Positions 26,224 to 36,430 of a DNA stretch of 64,000 nt are shown piece after piece. The notes under the pieces were generated by a model that did not search any database, was not told the DNA's origin, and saw only the letters and a program-made list of their open reading frames with translations. How positions within the stretch are numbered: position 1 is the stretch's first letter; each line of letters starts with the position of its first letter. The translations under genes and the position numbers were made by a program. This DNA comes from Chitinophagaceae bacterium UBA1930 (GTDB lineage Bacteria; Bacteroidota; Bacteroidia; Chitinophagales; Chitinophagaceae): assembly GCA_002337145.1 (NCBI GenBank), contig DDFK01000001.1:124001-188000 (forward strand), in the 5' to 3' direction.

Positions 26224-26844
26224 ATGATAAGCGTAGCTGTTACAGACGATCAGGTAATCATATTGACGGGTTTACAAAAGATACTTTCACAGTGGCCCAA
26301 CATTACCGTGACCGGACTGTACAAGAATGGCGAAGAGTTACTGGCAGCATTGCAAACCAGCCAGCCCAATGTGTTGCTGTTGGATATACAGATGCCAGGC
26401 CAATCGGGCATAGAGCTTGCAGGCATCATCAATAAAAAATATCCTGCCATTAAAATCATTGCATTGACCAATGTTGACATTGTACCGCAAGTAAAAAAAA
26501 TGCTTGCCCAAGGCAGTATGGGCTACCTGCTAAAAGATGCATCGGCCGAAACCATCATTGAAGCAATTGAAGCCGTATCCAAAAATGAGCAGTACCTGCA
26601 CGAGCCCATACGCAACCAGTTATTGAAAAGTTTTTCGGGCAACGACAATGGTCCTGTTGTTACCAAAAGGGAAAAGGAAATATTGCATTTTATTGTAGAG
26701 GGATTTACCAATAAAGAAATAGCCACCAAACTGTTCCTCAGTTTAAGGACCGTGGAGAACCACCGCAACAACCTGCTCCAAAAATTTGATGCCAAGAACA
26801 CCGCTGGCCTTGTAAAGATTGCCATTGAAGAAGGGCTGGTATAG
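26224..26844 (+). CDS. NarL/FixJ-family response regulator
   Basis: A 206-residue regulator with an N-terminal receiver domain (acidic pair D8-D9, phospho-acceptor D54 in LLLDIQMPG, Lys in YLLKDAS) and a C-terminal LuxR-type helix-turn-helix (TKREKEILHFIVEG, NKEIATKLFLSLRTVENH). It forms a two-gene operon with the kinase. The dyad at 24065-24090 is a plausible binding site, which would make the divergent surface-protein operon its target; not proven. Confidence 0.92.
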   Translation: MISVAVTDDQVIILTGLQKILSQWPNITVTGLYKNGEELLAALQTSQPNVLLLDIQMPGQSGIELAGIINKKYPAIKIIALTNVDIVPQVKKMLAQGSMGYLLKDASAETIIEAIEAVSKNEQYLHEPIRNQLLKSFSGNDNGPVVTKREKEILHFIVEGFTNKEIATKLFLSLRTVENHRNNLLQKFDAKNTAGLVKIAIEEGLV

Positions 26845-26856
26845 GGCATACAAAAA

Positions 26857-26885
26857 AGGAAGGATGAGTCGAAATCATCCCTCCT
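26857..26885 (-). terminator. Terminator between response regulator and the GH128-like gene
   Basis: AGGAAGGATGA and TCATCCCTCCT pair with one mismatch around a 7-base loop. On the minus strand the stem is followed by TTTTTTG, so it best terminates the PUL transcript; it may also stop the convergent kinase operon. Confidence 0.65.
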
Positions 26886-26935
26886 GTTAACTCTAAAATT
26901 GCTCGATTGCTACTAAAGCTTTGTATATAATTTTT

Positions 26936-27811
26936 CTATCTTTTTACCAATGGATTGGGTTTGTATGCCGCGTACCATTTGCCTAGTTCTGTCAAGTTAC
27001 CATAGGTATCCACCAATGCAGACGACCATAACCTTGCACTTGTGGTTGAAGCCGAAAACCAGGAATAACGCTCCACAAAAGGCAATGCTTCCAGCTTGGG
27101 CAAAAGCCTTTGCATAAAGGCAAGCACCATGGCTGGTGTATATGGATTATCAGCTATGGTATTGGCATTGTTGGCACAGGTTGCAAATTCGGTGATCCAG
27201 ATAGGCAGCTTGTATTTGTTGTACAGGTCCTGCAATACCTGTACAAAAGCATTCTCATCTGTACCTACGTACATGTGCACGCAAATAAAATCAACCCGCC
27301 TGCCTTGTGCCTTCGCCATATCCAAAAAGTCATATATCCATTGCCTGGTAGGCCATGATGCTGCCGGGCTGCCCAGTGGCAAGCCAATGGTTTCCAGTTG
27401 CGGCCAAAGGTTCAAGGCATCCTGTACAGACATATTGGATTGGTCTGCCAAGTCGGGCTCATTAAAGCCCAATACATAGTTTGCCCTGCCTTGGCTTTTC
27501 AATTGTTTTACGTAATTGATATTGGCATCGGTAACGGTGCTCTTGCCCCAGAACATGGGTTCGTACTCACAGTTCTGCGGCGTCTGCTCCAATGGCACTG
27601 AAAGGCCCCATGTATAATACCAGTGGCTTTGCAGGTTGATGGTATTGCCCCACCATGTACCGGTACTTGTTGATGTACTGAATGCGTTGCCACGTTTGCC
27701 ATTTACCGTATAGGTAATGGGCTGCGAACTGGAAGGCACATACTCGTTGCTTTTTGCACAGCTTAGCAGTGTAATGCTTACAAGGGCAACCAGGCTTTTT
27801 GTATATTTCAT
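26936..27811 (-). CDS. GH128/Asl1-like glycoside hydrolase lipoprotein
   Basis: The ATG at 27811 gives a lipoprotein signal (VSITLLSC, Cys18) and 291 residues; the frame is open further upstream but overlaps the previous gene. The rest matches the Asl1-like glycosyl hydrolase catalytic core: a Trp-rich start (WYYTWG), VLGFNEPDLADQSN with likely acid/base E118, and PIWITEFA with likely nucleophile E208. GH128 enzymes cut beta-1,3-glucans. It is the last gene of the first PUL and probably faces the cell surface. Substrate is inferred from family. Confidence 0.75.
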   Translation of the reverse strand: MKYTKSLVALVSITLLSCAKSNEYVPSSSQPITYTVNGKRGNAFSTSTSTGTWWGNTINLQSHWYYTWGLSVPLEQTPQNCEYEPMFWGKSTVTDANINYVKQLKSQGRANYVLGFNEPDLADQSNMSVQDALNLWPQLETIGLPLGSPAASWPTRQWIYDFLDMAKAQGRRVDFICVHMYVGTDENAFVQVLQDLYNKYKLPIWITEFATCANNANTIADNPYTPAMVLAFMQRLLPKLEALPFVERYSWFSASTTSARLWSSALVDTYGNLTELGKWYAAYKPNPLVKR

Positions 27812-27848
27812 AAAACTGTTTTTAAGTTGATGAATAAACGTGATTTTT

Positions 27849-30653
27849 TTATAAAGGGATTGGTAAGCTTCCATTATATCCTGCATTTCTAAGGGTTGGG
27901 TAACCATCGGTATCCAATTTCCAGATATTGGTAAAGTCGTAGCCCAGGCCTTGCAGGAAAGTTTGTGTAAGGGTACTTGTAAATGCACCATCCAGGCCCG
28001 TGGCATCATCCACAAAAGGCGTGGTTGGCGTTCTGTACTGTGCAGTAACATTGGGGCCTACATAGTTGGCAGAATTGCCAGGTGCCGTACCTGCAGTACC
28101 TGCTATACGGAATACATTCACCGCATTGGGTGCTGTTGTTGCTCCTTCGATAGTAGTATTGATAACAACGGAGTTGGTGCTGTAGCCACCATTTTGATAA
28201 GTGCTTACAATGCCACCCAATGGCAATGTAGCCAATGAAGCAGCAGCCCTAAGCGATACGTTCTTTACCACACATTTGTTAAGGCTTACTTTATTGGTAC
28301 CAGCAATACCTGCTACTGAACCCGTTGCTGGAGTAGAGCCATTACTGTTCAGCAATACAGGTGTTGCAGTTGTACCTGCCACTATGCAATTGGTAATAGT
28401 GGAACCAACACCTGCTATACCGCCAATGGAGAAGCCTGTAACAATGGAACCACTAAAGGAACATTGATCCAACGGTACGATGCCCGCATTTTGATCGGCA
28501 CCAAATATACCGCCCATACCGTTTGCAGAACCTGCATTGGTACCAGAAGAACTGATGGCCATTAACGATGAACAATTCTTAACGATACCACCACCTACGG
28601 CTGTACCTTCTGCCCTACCGAGTATGCCACCAACCCTGTTTTTTGCCGCAGTGATGACAATGCTGCCTGCAGAAGTACAGTAAGATATTTCGGCCACGCC
28701 AGTTGCCGCGGTGGTTAACCTGCCCACTATGCCGCCTACCATTCCGCTGGAACTTGTCATGTTCAGCTTGGCATAGCATTGCGTTACTTTTCCTGCTGTT
28801 GCCAGTTCGCCTGCAACACCACCCAATACATCGCCGGTATTGGTTGAGGTTACGGTACCGCTGACTGTAAGGTTCTGTAAAGTGCCGCCATTGTTTTTAC
28901 CAGTAATTACACCAAAGGCTGCATTGGTTGTACAGTTCACATTCAGGAACTGTATGTTCTTTAATGTACCTGTATTGGTATTGATGAAACCATCATTGGC
29001 CGTGGTTGAATTGATGGTCATGCCTGTAACCTTATAGCCCTGCCCATCAATAGAGCCGCTGAATGCAGGAATGGGCGTCCATGCAGTAGTCAATGGGATA
29101 TCTGCAATGATTTTATAATTTTTGGTTGGATCGTTACGCACTGCATCCAATGCTACTGCTGTAGGAATCAGGTATGGGTTGCCTGCAGTACCATCGCCAC
29201 CTGCAAATACGGCACCTTGTGCCTGATAATAGATGGCAATGGAACGCGGTGCCACCAGTTTATTCTTTTGCAGGTTCAGTTGCAGGTTACCTGATATGAA
29301 ACCAGTTGACGGAGTAAGCGTAACTTTTTGCTGACCTGAAACCGTTGCTGCAGTAAGGTTTGTTGGTGCAGACTGAACAACCACTACCCCATCGCTTGGT
29401 GTAAACGGAACATTGATTGTTTGCGGTGCAGTAACACTATACACTTCTGTAAGAAAGTTTGCCGGCACTGTAAGTACTACGTTTGATACTTCGGATGAAC
29501 CCGAATTGGTATTGCCTGCAAGGCTACCAAGATTGTTGGTTCCCGTAACATTCATGTTGGTTATGTCGCAGGATGATATTGTACCAAAATTGTTGCCTAC
29601 AATACCGCCTACATAAGTCCTTCCTTTAACTGTACCAATAGTTGTAACGTTGGTAACGGTACCATGATTCATGGCTGCAACAACACCTGTATAATCCTGT
29701 CCGGTGATGGTTGCATTGTTGAAGGTGATATTCTTTACCACTGCACCCGCAGCTATATCGCTAAAGTAACCCACCTGATTGGTTGTTGCTGTATTGATGG
29801 TACAGTTGGAAACTTTTTTACCATTACCATCCAATGTGCCTTTGAATATGGATGATGTGGTAACGCTTGAGGTTTGTATAATATCCGCCGTTAGTTTATA
29901 GGACTGGTCCAACGCATACTGTATGCGGTTCAAACGTGCCGAGTCGGGTATCTCAAAAGGTTTTGCAGTAGACCCATCACCCGCAGCAAAAGCAGTAAAG
30001 TGCAGGGTCTTGGTAATGGTAGGCAGGTTCATGAAAGTTGCCGTAATCACAATATCACCTTTTACAAACTGTGCATCTGGCGTTACATTCAGTAACCTGT
30101 CGGAGCCTGCTACATTGGTGATATCCGCAGTAAGGTGGGCAGGCAAAGCAAGCGTGAACGTGGTTGTTTTGGGAGTGATCTTGAAAGGGATGGATGTCAA
30201 GCTAAGTATATTGTAGTAAGCCGTATCTGCAATGGTCAATGTAATGGCCGTATAGTTAGGCTCATCCACATAAAACTCAGTATTGCATACATATACGGTT
30301 CCATCAATGGTCAATTTAACACTTAGCATAAATGTACCGTCTGCCAAAGGTTTGCCCATCATTTTTATGTTGGCCGCTGCATTGCCGTTAAGGTCTATAT
30401 TACCAGCCTGCAAGTACATACCGTTTACTGTATCGGATATGATACTTGCTTTTGTATTGGGTGCGGCATTTTTGTAAGTAAGTATATAATAGTTGGAATC
30501 TGTTAAAGGTATATTGGTTACCATATTGCCATGCACCGAGCATTTGTTGTGCACGATTTCGAAACGGCCGGCAACACCAGACACATCATTGCTTTTTTTA
30601 CAGGCAAACAGCCATACTGCAACAATGCATGAAACAAGGAATATTTTTTTCAT
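27849..30653 (-). CDS. GLUG-repeat surface lipoprotein, possible glycan-binding protein
   Basis: The ATG at 30653 gives a lipoprotein signal (VAVWLFAC) and 934 residues. After an N-terminal region with an immunoglobulin-like look (about 25-220), GLUG-type repeats dominate (VGGIVGNNFGTISSC, GGVAGELATAGKVTQC, GGIVGRLTTAATG, GGILGRAEGTAVG). GLUG repeats occur in adhesins and surface proteins. A place directly after SusC, SusD and a PKD lipoprotein suggests a surface glycan-binding role, but GLUG domains have no proven glycan specificity. Spacing of 37 bases on each side supports one operon. Confidence 0.75.
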   Translation of the reverse strand: MKKIFLVSCIVAVWLFACKKSNDVSGVAGRFEIVHNKCSVHGNMVTNIPLTDSNYYILTYKNAAPNTKASIISDTVNGMYLQAGNIDLNGNAAANIKMMGKPLADGTFMLSVKLTIDGTVYVCNTEFYVDEPNYTAITLTIADTAYYNILSLTSIPFKITPKTTTFTLALPAHLTADITNVAGSDRLLNVTPDAQFVKGDIVITATFMNLPTITKTLHFTAFAAGDGSTAKPFEIPDSARLNRIQYALDQSYKLTADIIQTSSVTTSSIFKGTLDGNGKKVSNCTINTATTNQVGYFSDIAAGAVVKNITFNNATITGQDYTGVVAAMNHGTVTNVTTIGTVKGRTYVGGIVGNNFGTISSCDITNMNVTGTNNLGSLAGNTNSGSSEVSNVVLTVPANFLTEVYSVTAPQTINVPFTPSDGVVVVQSAPTNLTAATVSGQQKVTLTPSTGFISGNLQLNLQKNKLVAPRSIAIYYQAQGAVFAGGDGTAGNPYLIPTAVALDAVRNDPTKNYKIIADIPLTTAWTPIPAFSGSIDGQGYKVTGMTINSTTANDGFINTNTGTLKNIQFLNVNCTTNAAFGVITGKNNGGTLQNLTVSGTVTSTNTGDVLGGVAGELATAGKVTQCYAKLNMTSSSGMVGGIVGRLTTAATGVAEISYCTSAGSIVITAAKNRVGGILGRAEGTAVGGGIVKNCSSLMAISSSGTNAGSANGMGGIFGADQNAGIVPLDQCSFSGSIVTGFSIGGIAGVGSTITNCIVAGTTATPVLLNSNGSTPATGSVAGIAGTNKVSLNKCVVKNVSLRAAASLATLPLGGIVSTYQNGGYSTNSVVINTTIEGATTAPNAVNVFRIAGTAGTAPGNSANYVGPNVTAQYRTPTTPFVDDATGLDGAFTSTLTQTFLQGLGYDFTNIWKLDTDGYPTLRNAGYNGSLPIPL

Positions 30654-30690
30654 AAACAAGTTTTTTAGTGATGAGTTGTAAGGGTTGGTG

Positions 30691-31599
30691 CTAGCGTACA
30701 TATCCTTTTCTAACCAGGTAATATTTTTCGTACCAGCCTGCAGATGCCCTTGCTGCAGGTGATGTTTCAAAGTGGGTAAGCACCATTTCGTTTTTGTTGA
30801 TGGAGCTTATCTGGTATTCTATACCTTCTACACATCCCCTGTAAAAGAGCACGAAGGCACCACCCTGCATTTGTATATAATGTATGCCGTTCCTAATGCT
30901 CATTGTCCATGACTGTTGTGGCAATGTTTTTGGAGCATAAGTACCATAAGGGTCGCCACCTACTGTACCGGTTTGGTTGAATGTTCCCCATAAAGTATTG
31001 ATCTCTGTAAGGCGTGAGCTATGGCACAATGAATAGCCTTTGTTGTCATACACCATTTTGTTGCCCGTTAGCCAGAAAGTCCATGAGCTGTTGTACAAAC
31101 CGGTATTGCTGTAATCCTTTGGTGTATTGCTTCCCGTGTTCAATATCTTAACGGGAAAATCAAAAGAGCCATCTGTATTTTTCCTGGTAGAATCCATTAC
31201 CCAATTTTTACCATTGGTTGAATCTGCACCGCCTGTTAAGCAGATGTACACCGAATCGAGTGCAACATTGTCTTTGGGGAAGGATACTTTCACGGTATCA
31301 ACCACCGCAGTTACACCATTGAAAATGGTCATGGATATTTTGTAGGTACCGGCAAAAGGGTAACGGCCGTAAGCTGTGTCGCCAGTGGTTTGCACGCTGT
31401 TGCCAAGGTCCCAGTAGGCTTTCGCCGTACGGCCAATCTGTGCGTTGATGAACCTGTACACATTGGGTGTATCGGTTGCCTGCACAATGATGTTCACATC
31501 GGGTTTTGGTATCGGTGTTTCCAAACCGTTTGGCGTTTTGGTGCAGGCCGTAAACAGCAACCATAAAGCACCCATTGTTATGATGATAGTATTTTTCAT
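30691..31599 (-). CDS. PKD-domain lipoprotein of the PUL
   Basis: A 302-residue lipoprotein (signal ends LLFTAC). A PKD-like domain spans about residues 35-110 (AYWDLGNSVQTTGDTAYGRYPFAGTY). The C-terminal 180 residues hold several Trp and Tyr residues (SSWTFWLTGN, QQSWTMSIRNGIHYIQMQGG) and resemble a jelly-roll module. Following SusD, this is the usual slot of a surface glycan-binding protein. No catalytic residues stand out. Confidence 0.7.
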   Translation of the reverse strand: MKNTIIITMGALWLLFTACTKTPNGLETPIPKPDVNIIVQATDTPNVYRFINAQIGRTAKAYWDLGNSVQTTGDTAYGRYPFAGTYKISMTIFNGVTAVVDTVKVSFPKDNVALDSVYICLTGGADSTNGKNWVMDSTRKNTDGSFDFPVKILNTGSNTPKDYSNTGLYNSSWTFWLTGNKMVYDNKGYSLCHSSRLTEINTLWGTFNQTGTVGGDPYGTYAPKTLPQQSWTMSIRNGIHYIQMQGGAFVLFYRGCVEGIEYQISSINKNEMVLTHFETSPAARASAGWYEKYYLVRKGYVR

Positions 31600-31634
31600 A
31601 TTAACATGTTTTAATTTTTATTAGACGTAATGCT

Positions 31635-33251
31635 TTATTGGTAACCTGGGTTTTGTACCAAACTGTTGTTGGTGTTGATGAGTTCGGAACCAGGTATGGG
31701 AAAGAGTCCTTTGGCAGCATAGTTGAAATTGCTGATCAATGGCTCGCCCCTGTTTACATTGATCCTTGTCTTTGCATAGTCCAGCCCACGGCGTAGCAAG
31801 TCCCAGTACCTTACACCTTCCAATGCCAGTTCCAGGTCGCGTTCTTTATAGATCACATCCAGCGTTACCGCAGGTGGTGCGTAGCCTGCAGGGCGTGCAC
31901 GTTTGGCCACACGGTCGTAATACACTTGTGCCATGGCGGCACTGCCACCGTTCATTAAATGGAGCTCGGCAGCCATCAGCAATATATCGGAGAACCTGAT
32001 AGCGATAAAGTGGTTGGGATAATTCAGTTTGGGATCGCCTTTGCTGGAATTGTTGGCGGTCAGGGCAATCCATTTATTGGGGAAGATGCCCATATCCTGA
32101 TAGCCTGCCGTATAGGAAACAGAAAGATTTTTAGGTACAAAAAATGTTACAGCCTTGCGTTTGTCTGTATTGTCAAACTGGTTGTAGAAAGCTGAATCGA
32201 TGGGTGCAAATGACCAGCCTGCTGCATACACGGCCGTATTGGTAACCCTTGCAGACCATATCATTGCAGCAAGGTTGCCATTGGCCAGTTCACGGTAGCT
32301 GTAGCTTCCGCCAAATGCCAATGAGGAGTATTGGATTTCAAAAACGGATTCTTTGTGGTTGTTTACAAAGGAGGCAGTAGGCGTTAATGATTGGAACACG
32401 TCGGAGAAGTTGGTCAGCAGATCGTGCCCGCTGTTGTTGATCAGGTCATCTGCAATGGCAATGATCTGCGGAGCGGTAACACCGGGTATCTCTGATTTTT
32501 GATAATAGCCTGTATAGTATAACCATGCCCGCATCAACAAACCTCTTGCAGCATCGGATGTGGCCCTGCCCAGCTCGGTTGACACTACATTTTTATAACG
32601 TGGCAGTACGGCCATTGCATCCGTCAAATCCTTTGCAATCTGTGTGTACACTGCTTCGGGGCTGCTTTGCTTTTGTTGGTATTCAGATGGTGCAAGCGTA
32701 TGCACAATCAAAGGCACGTTGCCAAATAACCTAACCAAATCAAAATAGTAGTAGGCCCTTAAGAATTTGCATTCTGCAGCATACCTGTTCTTTAAAGTAG
32801 TGTCAGAAAATTTCACCGCAGGCATTTTTTCCAACAGCAAATTGCAGCGGTTGATGCCTGTATAATATTTATACCATAAGGCTGCAGGTGTAGGATCATC
32901 TGTACGTATAACACCCCTGTCTATCCGTATAACACCTGGTACATCTGTTGCAGATGCACCACCTGCAAAGCAATGGTCGCCCAGTACCTCGCTAATCAAA
33001 TTGAAAGGTGCGTTCTGGTAGCTGGCATTGGGTGTGCCCGGTGCATAGATGTTGGCATTGCTTTGCGGTGCATCCCATAGCAGCACACCGTAGGCAGCAG
33101 TAAGTGCCTGGAAACAGTCTTGCGGTGTTTGGTAAAAGGTACTTTCCACATTGGATGTGATGGGGTCCAGTTCTATTTTTTTATTGCAGCCAACAGCAAC
33201 CAGTACCACAGCCATTGCAATAACTTTTATTGTATTATTTATCGTTTTCAT
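31635..33251 (-). CDS. SusD/RagB-family glycan-binding lipoprotein (first PUL)
   Basis: A 538-residue lipoprotein (signal ends VAVGC, Cys22). It has the SusD layout: TPQDCFQALTAAYGVL near 45, RNRYAAECKFLRAYYYFDLVRLFGNVPL near 155-185 (TPR region), and the C-terminal FSDILLMAAELHLMNGG and ERDLELALEGVRYWDLLRRG blocks. SusD proteins cap the SusC pore and bind the oligosaccharide at the cell surface. It directly follows susC (18 bases). Confidence 0.95.
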   Translation of the reverse strand: MKTINNTIKVIAMAVVLVAVGCNKKIELDPITSNVESTFYQTPQDCFQALTAAYGVLLWDAPQSNANIYAPGTPNASYQNAPFNLISEVLGDHCFAGGASATDVPGVIRIDRGVIRTDDPTPAALWYKYYTGINRCNLLLEKMPAVKFSDTTLKNRYAAECKFLRAYYYFDLVRLFGNVPLIVHTLAPSEYQQKQSSPEAVYTQIAKDLTDAMAVLPRYKNVVSTELGRATSDAARGLLMRAWLYYTGYYQKSEIPGVTAPQIIAIADDLINNSGHDLLTNFSDVFQSLTPTASFVNNHKESVFEIQYSSLAFGGSYSYRELANGNLAAMIWSARVTNTAVYAAGWSFAPIDSAFYNQFDNTDKRKAVTFFVPKNLSVSYTAGYQDMGIFPNKWIALTANNSSKGDPKLNYPNHFIAIRFSDILLMAAELHLMNGGSAAMAQVYYDRVAKRARPAGYAPPAVTLDVIYKERDLELALEGVRYWDLLRRGLDYAKTRINVNRGEPLISNFNYAAKGLFPIPGSELINTNNSLVQNPGYQ

Positions 33252-33269
33252 TGTTGAAATGTTTTAAGG

Positions 33270-36200
33270 TTAAAATGCAACAGAAGCTCCAAATGTTACT
33301 GTTCTTGGTTGCGGGTACAAACCGTTATCTATACCAAGGCCAAGTGCAGAGCCGGCAATCTCGGGGTCAAGACCCGTGTATTTGGTAAGCACGAATAAAT
33401 TGGTGGCCGTTACATAAAGCCTTAGGCTAGTAAGCATCTTTATCTTTTGCAGGTTTTTTACGGTATAGCCAAGCGATATATTTTTAAGACGTATGAAACT
33501 TCCATCTTCCAGGAAGAAAGTGGACGGGTTGGAGAAGTTGCCGTTCAGGTCGCCAGTGGACACACGTGGGTATTTATTGGATGTACCTTCACCATGCCAT
33601 CTTTCCAGTACGGTTGTCTGGTAGTTAGCAGTTGGCAAATCCCACCTGCGTGTGGCATTGAATATTTGGTTGCCTGCCAGTCCGTATGCAAAAACATTGA
33701 AGTCGAAATTTTTATATTTCAATGAAATGTTCAAGCCGAAATTGTATTTGGGATGCGGTGTACCCACCATTGATCGGTCGTTGTTGTCAATCTTGCCATC
33801 GCCGTTGATGTCTTTGTAACGGATATCGCCGGGTGAGGCATTGGGCTGAATCAATGTACCATCTTTGCCTTTGTAGTTGTTTACATCGTATTGCGTTTGA
33901 AAGATACCGTCTGTTGTATATAACCAGAAATAACCCAATGGGAAGCCAGCCTGCATCCTTGTTACACTGGTCATTTGGTTGTTGGCAGAAGCACCTGAAA
34001 TAAAACCAAGTGAGTTACCTACATAGGTTACTTTATTTACGTTGTAAGCCCCGTTAATGGTAACATCGTAAAACAATTTGCCGATCTTGTTGTGGTAGCC
34101 CAATGACAGTTCTATACCCTTGTTGTTTACGTTGCCTGCATTGCCATCGGGTGGCCTGTTACCAACCAGCAATGGTGCGGGTATAGTAACCAATAAACCT
34201 TTGGTTGTTTTGGAATAGAGGTCGAATGTAGCAGTAAAGTTTTTCAGGAAGATGGCATCTATACCAAAGTCTGCCTGCTCCGAAGTTTCCCATCTTAAAT
34301 CAGGATTTGAAATGCTGCTGGGCGATGCACCAATGTATTGTGTGCTGGTGCTACCAAAATAGTAGTTCATGGCAGTGGTGCTGATGGTGGACACATACCT
34401 GTACTCGCCAATATTATCGCTACCTACTTGTCCCCAACTGGCCCTAAGTTTTAAGGAGTTGATGCCTTTGATGTTTTGGAAGAAATCTTCCTTATAAATG
34501 TTCCAACCAACAGAAACCGAAGGGAAGTAACCAAATTTGTTTGCCGGGCCAAACTTGTAAGAACCATCAGCCCTGAAAGAAGCAGTCAATAAATATTTGC
34601 CTGCATAATCGTAGTTGAGCCTTCCGAAGTAAGACACCAGACCGGAATGCCATGCACCGCCACCGGCAGATGCACTGGTATTGTCTTTGGCGAGGTTGAG
34701 GTATGCATGTGCAAGGTCGTCGTACAGCAAACCGTTCTTGCTTCCGGAAACATCTGTACCGTTGCCGGTATTGACCGTATTGCCTACCAATGCCGTGAAG
34801 CTGTGCTCTTTGATTGTTTTTTTATACGTAAGCGTGTTTTCAAAATTGAGCCAGTTGTTCAAGGCAAAGGCTTTTGCCGCACCAGAGGTTAATGTGTAGT
34901 TGGTAGCGTTTAAATAGTAGATGGGTTGGTAGCTATGCGATTCGTCGTATTCAATGGTATAGGCAATGGTTGACTTGAGCCTAAAGTCTTTCAGCAGTTT
35001 CAGTTCGCCGTAGGCATTGCCGTTTACACGTGTATAGCCCGAGCCACCGTTTGTATAATATAGCCTGGCTATCGGGTTCACGATTTCCTGTGCCACATAG
35101 CGTGATATGGCAAAGGTTTTATCATCGTTCATCACCTGTGTTACGGGGTCCATATTAATGGCACCAAGTATTGGCCCTGCATTAACGCTGTTGGATGCAA
35201 TGGATGACCTGTTTACCTGCGTAACGGTAATGTTCTGGCCAGCAATCAAATTGCCATCCAGGTATTTCTGTTCTGCATTGAGCCTTACCGTATATCTTTT
35301 AAAATTGGATTTGCCTTTGGCAATTGTCCCGTCTTGCGAGTAATAGGAGAAGGATGCATTGAGGCTTGATTTGTCCGTGCCGCTTGTAAGCGATACCTGG
35401 TGGTTTTGCATGGGTGCATTCAGGTAGGCTATTTCCCTTTGCCAATTGGTGCCTTTGCCCATCTTCTCTACATCTTCCTCGGAGAAAGGCATGGGCAGAC
35501 CAGAGTTGAAATAGGATTCGTTTACAATGCGTGCATATTGTGTGGCATCCAGCACGTCCAAATATTTACGTGCATTTTGAATGCCATAATAGTATTCATA
35601 ACCAATTTTTGTTTTGCCAGCCTTCCCTTTTTTGGTAGTTACAATCACTACCCCATTGGCACCCCTGGAACCGTAAATGGCTGCCGATGCTGCATCTTTA
35701 AGTATTTCCATGGTTTCAATATCCTGTGGGTTCAAAGATTCAAGATCGCCAACAGGATAGCCATCCACAATGTATAAGGGATCGTTGGAGCCATTGGTAC
35801 CTGCACCACGTATGCGTATGCTTACGCCAGAGCCGGGCTGGCCACTGTTCTGCATTACGGTAACACCTGCTACCCTACCTTGTATGGCCTGTTCGGCACG
35901 CATGATGCCGGGTGTTTCCAAGTCTTTCTGGCTAATGGATGCAATGGCACCGGTAACAAGGCTTTTCTTTTGCACGCCGTAACCTACCACTACAACATCG
36001 TTGAGTGCCTGTGCTTCGGGTGCCAGGTACACATTCAGTTCTGTAGCTGTTTTAATGGATGCTTCCACTTTTTCCATACCAATGCTGGAGAAGACAAGCG
36101 TGGTAGCCGTAGCAGGAACTTTTATCTTGAATTTTCCTGCATTGTCTGTTTGTGTAACCACAGATAGGTTGCCCTTCACATATACCGTAACGCCTTGTAA

Positions 36201-36338
36201 CAGGGTGCTGTCCTGTTTATTTTTTACCGTTCCGGAAATGGTTTTTGTTTCCTGTGCAGTTAGGTTAATGGTTAGGAGAAGCAGAAAAGAAGTGAAGGGT
36301 ATAACAAACTTCCACAAACATGTTCGTTTACTTTTCAT
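33270..36338 (-). CDS. SusC/RagA-family TonB-dependent transporter (first PUL)
   Basis: A 1022-residue outer-membrane protein. Signal peptide (ends NLTAQ), a carboxypeptidase-D-like domain (about 30-105), the TonB-box region DVVVVGYGVQKK, a plug domain (QAIQGRVAGVTVMQNSGQPG, IRIRGAGT, PLYIVDGYPVGD) and a large barrel ending in aromatic Phe. It imports oligosaccharides with SusD. A promoter lies just upstream, with repeats of the ATACGCTT motif behind it, so it is probably transcribed separately from the GH genes upstream. Confidence 0.95.
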   Translation of the reverse strand: MKSKRTCLWKFVIPFTSFLLLLTINLTAQETKTISGTVKNKQDSTLLQGVTVYVKGNLSVVTQTDNAGKFKIKVPATATTLVFSSIGMEKVEASIKTATELNVYLAPEAQALNDVVVVGYGVQKKSLVTGAIASISQKDLETPGIMRAEQAIQGRVAGVTVMQNSGQPGSGVSIRIRGAGTNGSNDPLYIVDGYPVGDLESLNPQDIETMEILKDAASAAIYGSRGANGVVIVTTKKGKAGKTKIGYEYYYGIQNARKYLDVLDATQYARIVNESYFNSGLPMPFSEEDVEKMGKGTNWQREIAYLNAPMQNHQVSLTSGTDKSSLNASFSYYSQDGTIAKGKSNFKRYTVRLNAEQKYLDGNLIAGQNITVTQVNRSSIASNSVNAGPILGAINMDPVTQVMNDDKTFAISRYVAQEIVNPIARLYYTNGGSGYTRVNGNAYGELKLLKDFRLKSTIAYTIEYDESHSYQPIYYLNATNYTLTSGAAKAFALNNWLNFENTLTYKKTIKEHSFTALVGNTVNTGNGTDVSGSKNGLLYDDLAHAYLNLAKDNTSASAGGGAWHSGLVSYFGRLNYDYAGKYLLTASFRADGSYKFGPANKFGYFPSVSVGWNIYKEDFFQNIKGINSLKLRASWGQVGSDNIGEYRYVSTISTTAMNYYFGSTSTQYIGASPSSISNPDLRWETSEQADFGIDAIFLKNFTATFDLYSKTTKGLLVTIPAPLLVGNRPPDGNAGNVNNKGIELSLGYHNKIGKLFYDVTINGAYNVNKVTYVGNSLGFISGASANNQMTSVTRMQAGFPLGYFWLYTTDGIFQTQYDVNNYKGKDGTLIQPNASPGDIRYKDINGDGKIDNNDRSMVGTPHPKYNFGLNISLKYKNFDFNVFAYGLAGNQIFNATRRWDLPTANYQTTVLERWHGEGTSNKYPRVSTGDLNGNFSNPSTFFLEDGSFIRLKNISLGYTVKNLQKIKMLTSLRLYVTATNLFVLTKYTGLDPEIAGSALGLGIDNGLYPQPRTVTFGASVAF

Positions 36339-36377
36339 ATTGCAAGCTTTGGGTTTATAATTAGCTTTTGGCCAAAC

Positions 36378-36410
36378 AAAATTATTGTAAAAAATACCGG
36401 GTTTACAAAT
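36378..36410 (-). promoter_or_regulatory. Promoter of the first susC
   Basis: On the minus strand TAATTTTG (36378-36385) fits the Bacteroidota -7 box TAnnTTTG exactly, with TTTG (36407-36410) 21 bases upstream as -33 element. Transcription would start about 33 bases before the start codon. Confidence 0.65.
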
Positions 36411-36430
36411 TTATTTTCTCATAAAATATT

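Noticed and set aside
27812..28051. N-terminal extension of the GH128-like protein
   Set aside because: The extension overlaps the GLUG gene in another phase and the lipoprotein signal begins at the ATG at 27811.
28000..30300. CRISPR-like or tandem DNA repeats in the GLUG gene
   Set aside because: The similarity is at protein level with unequal spacing; no regular repeat-spacer pattern exists here or anywhere in the window.
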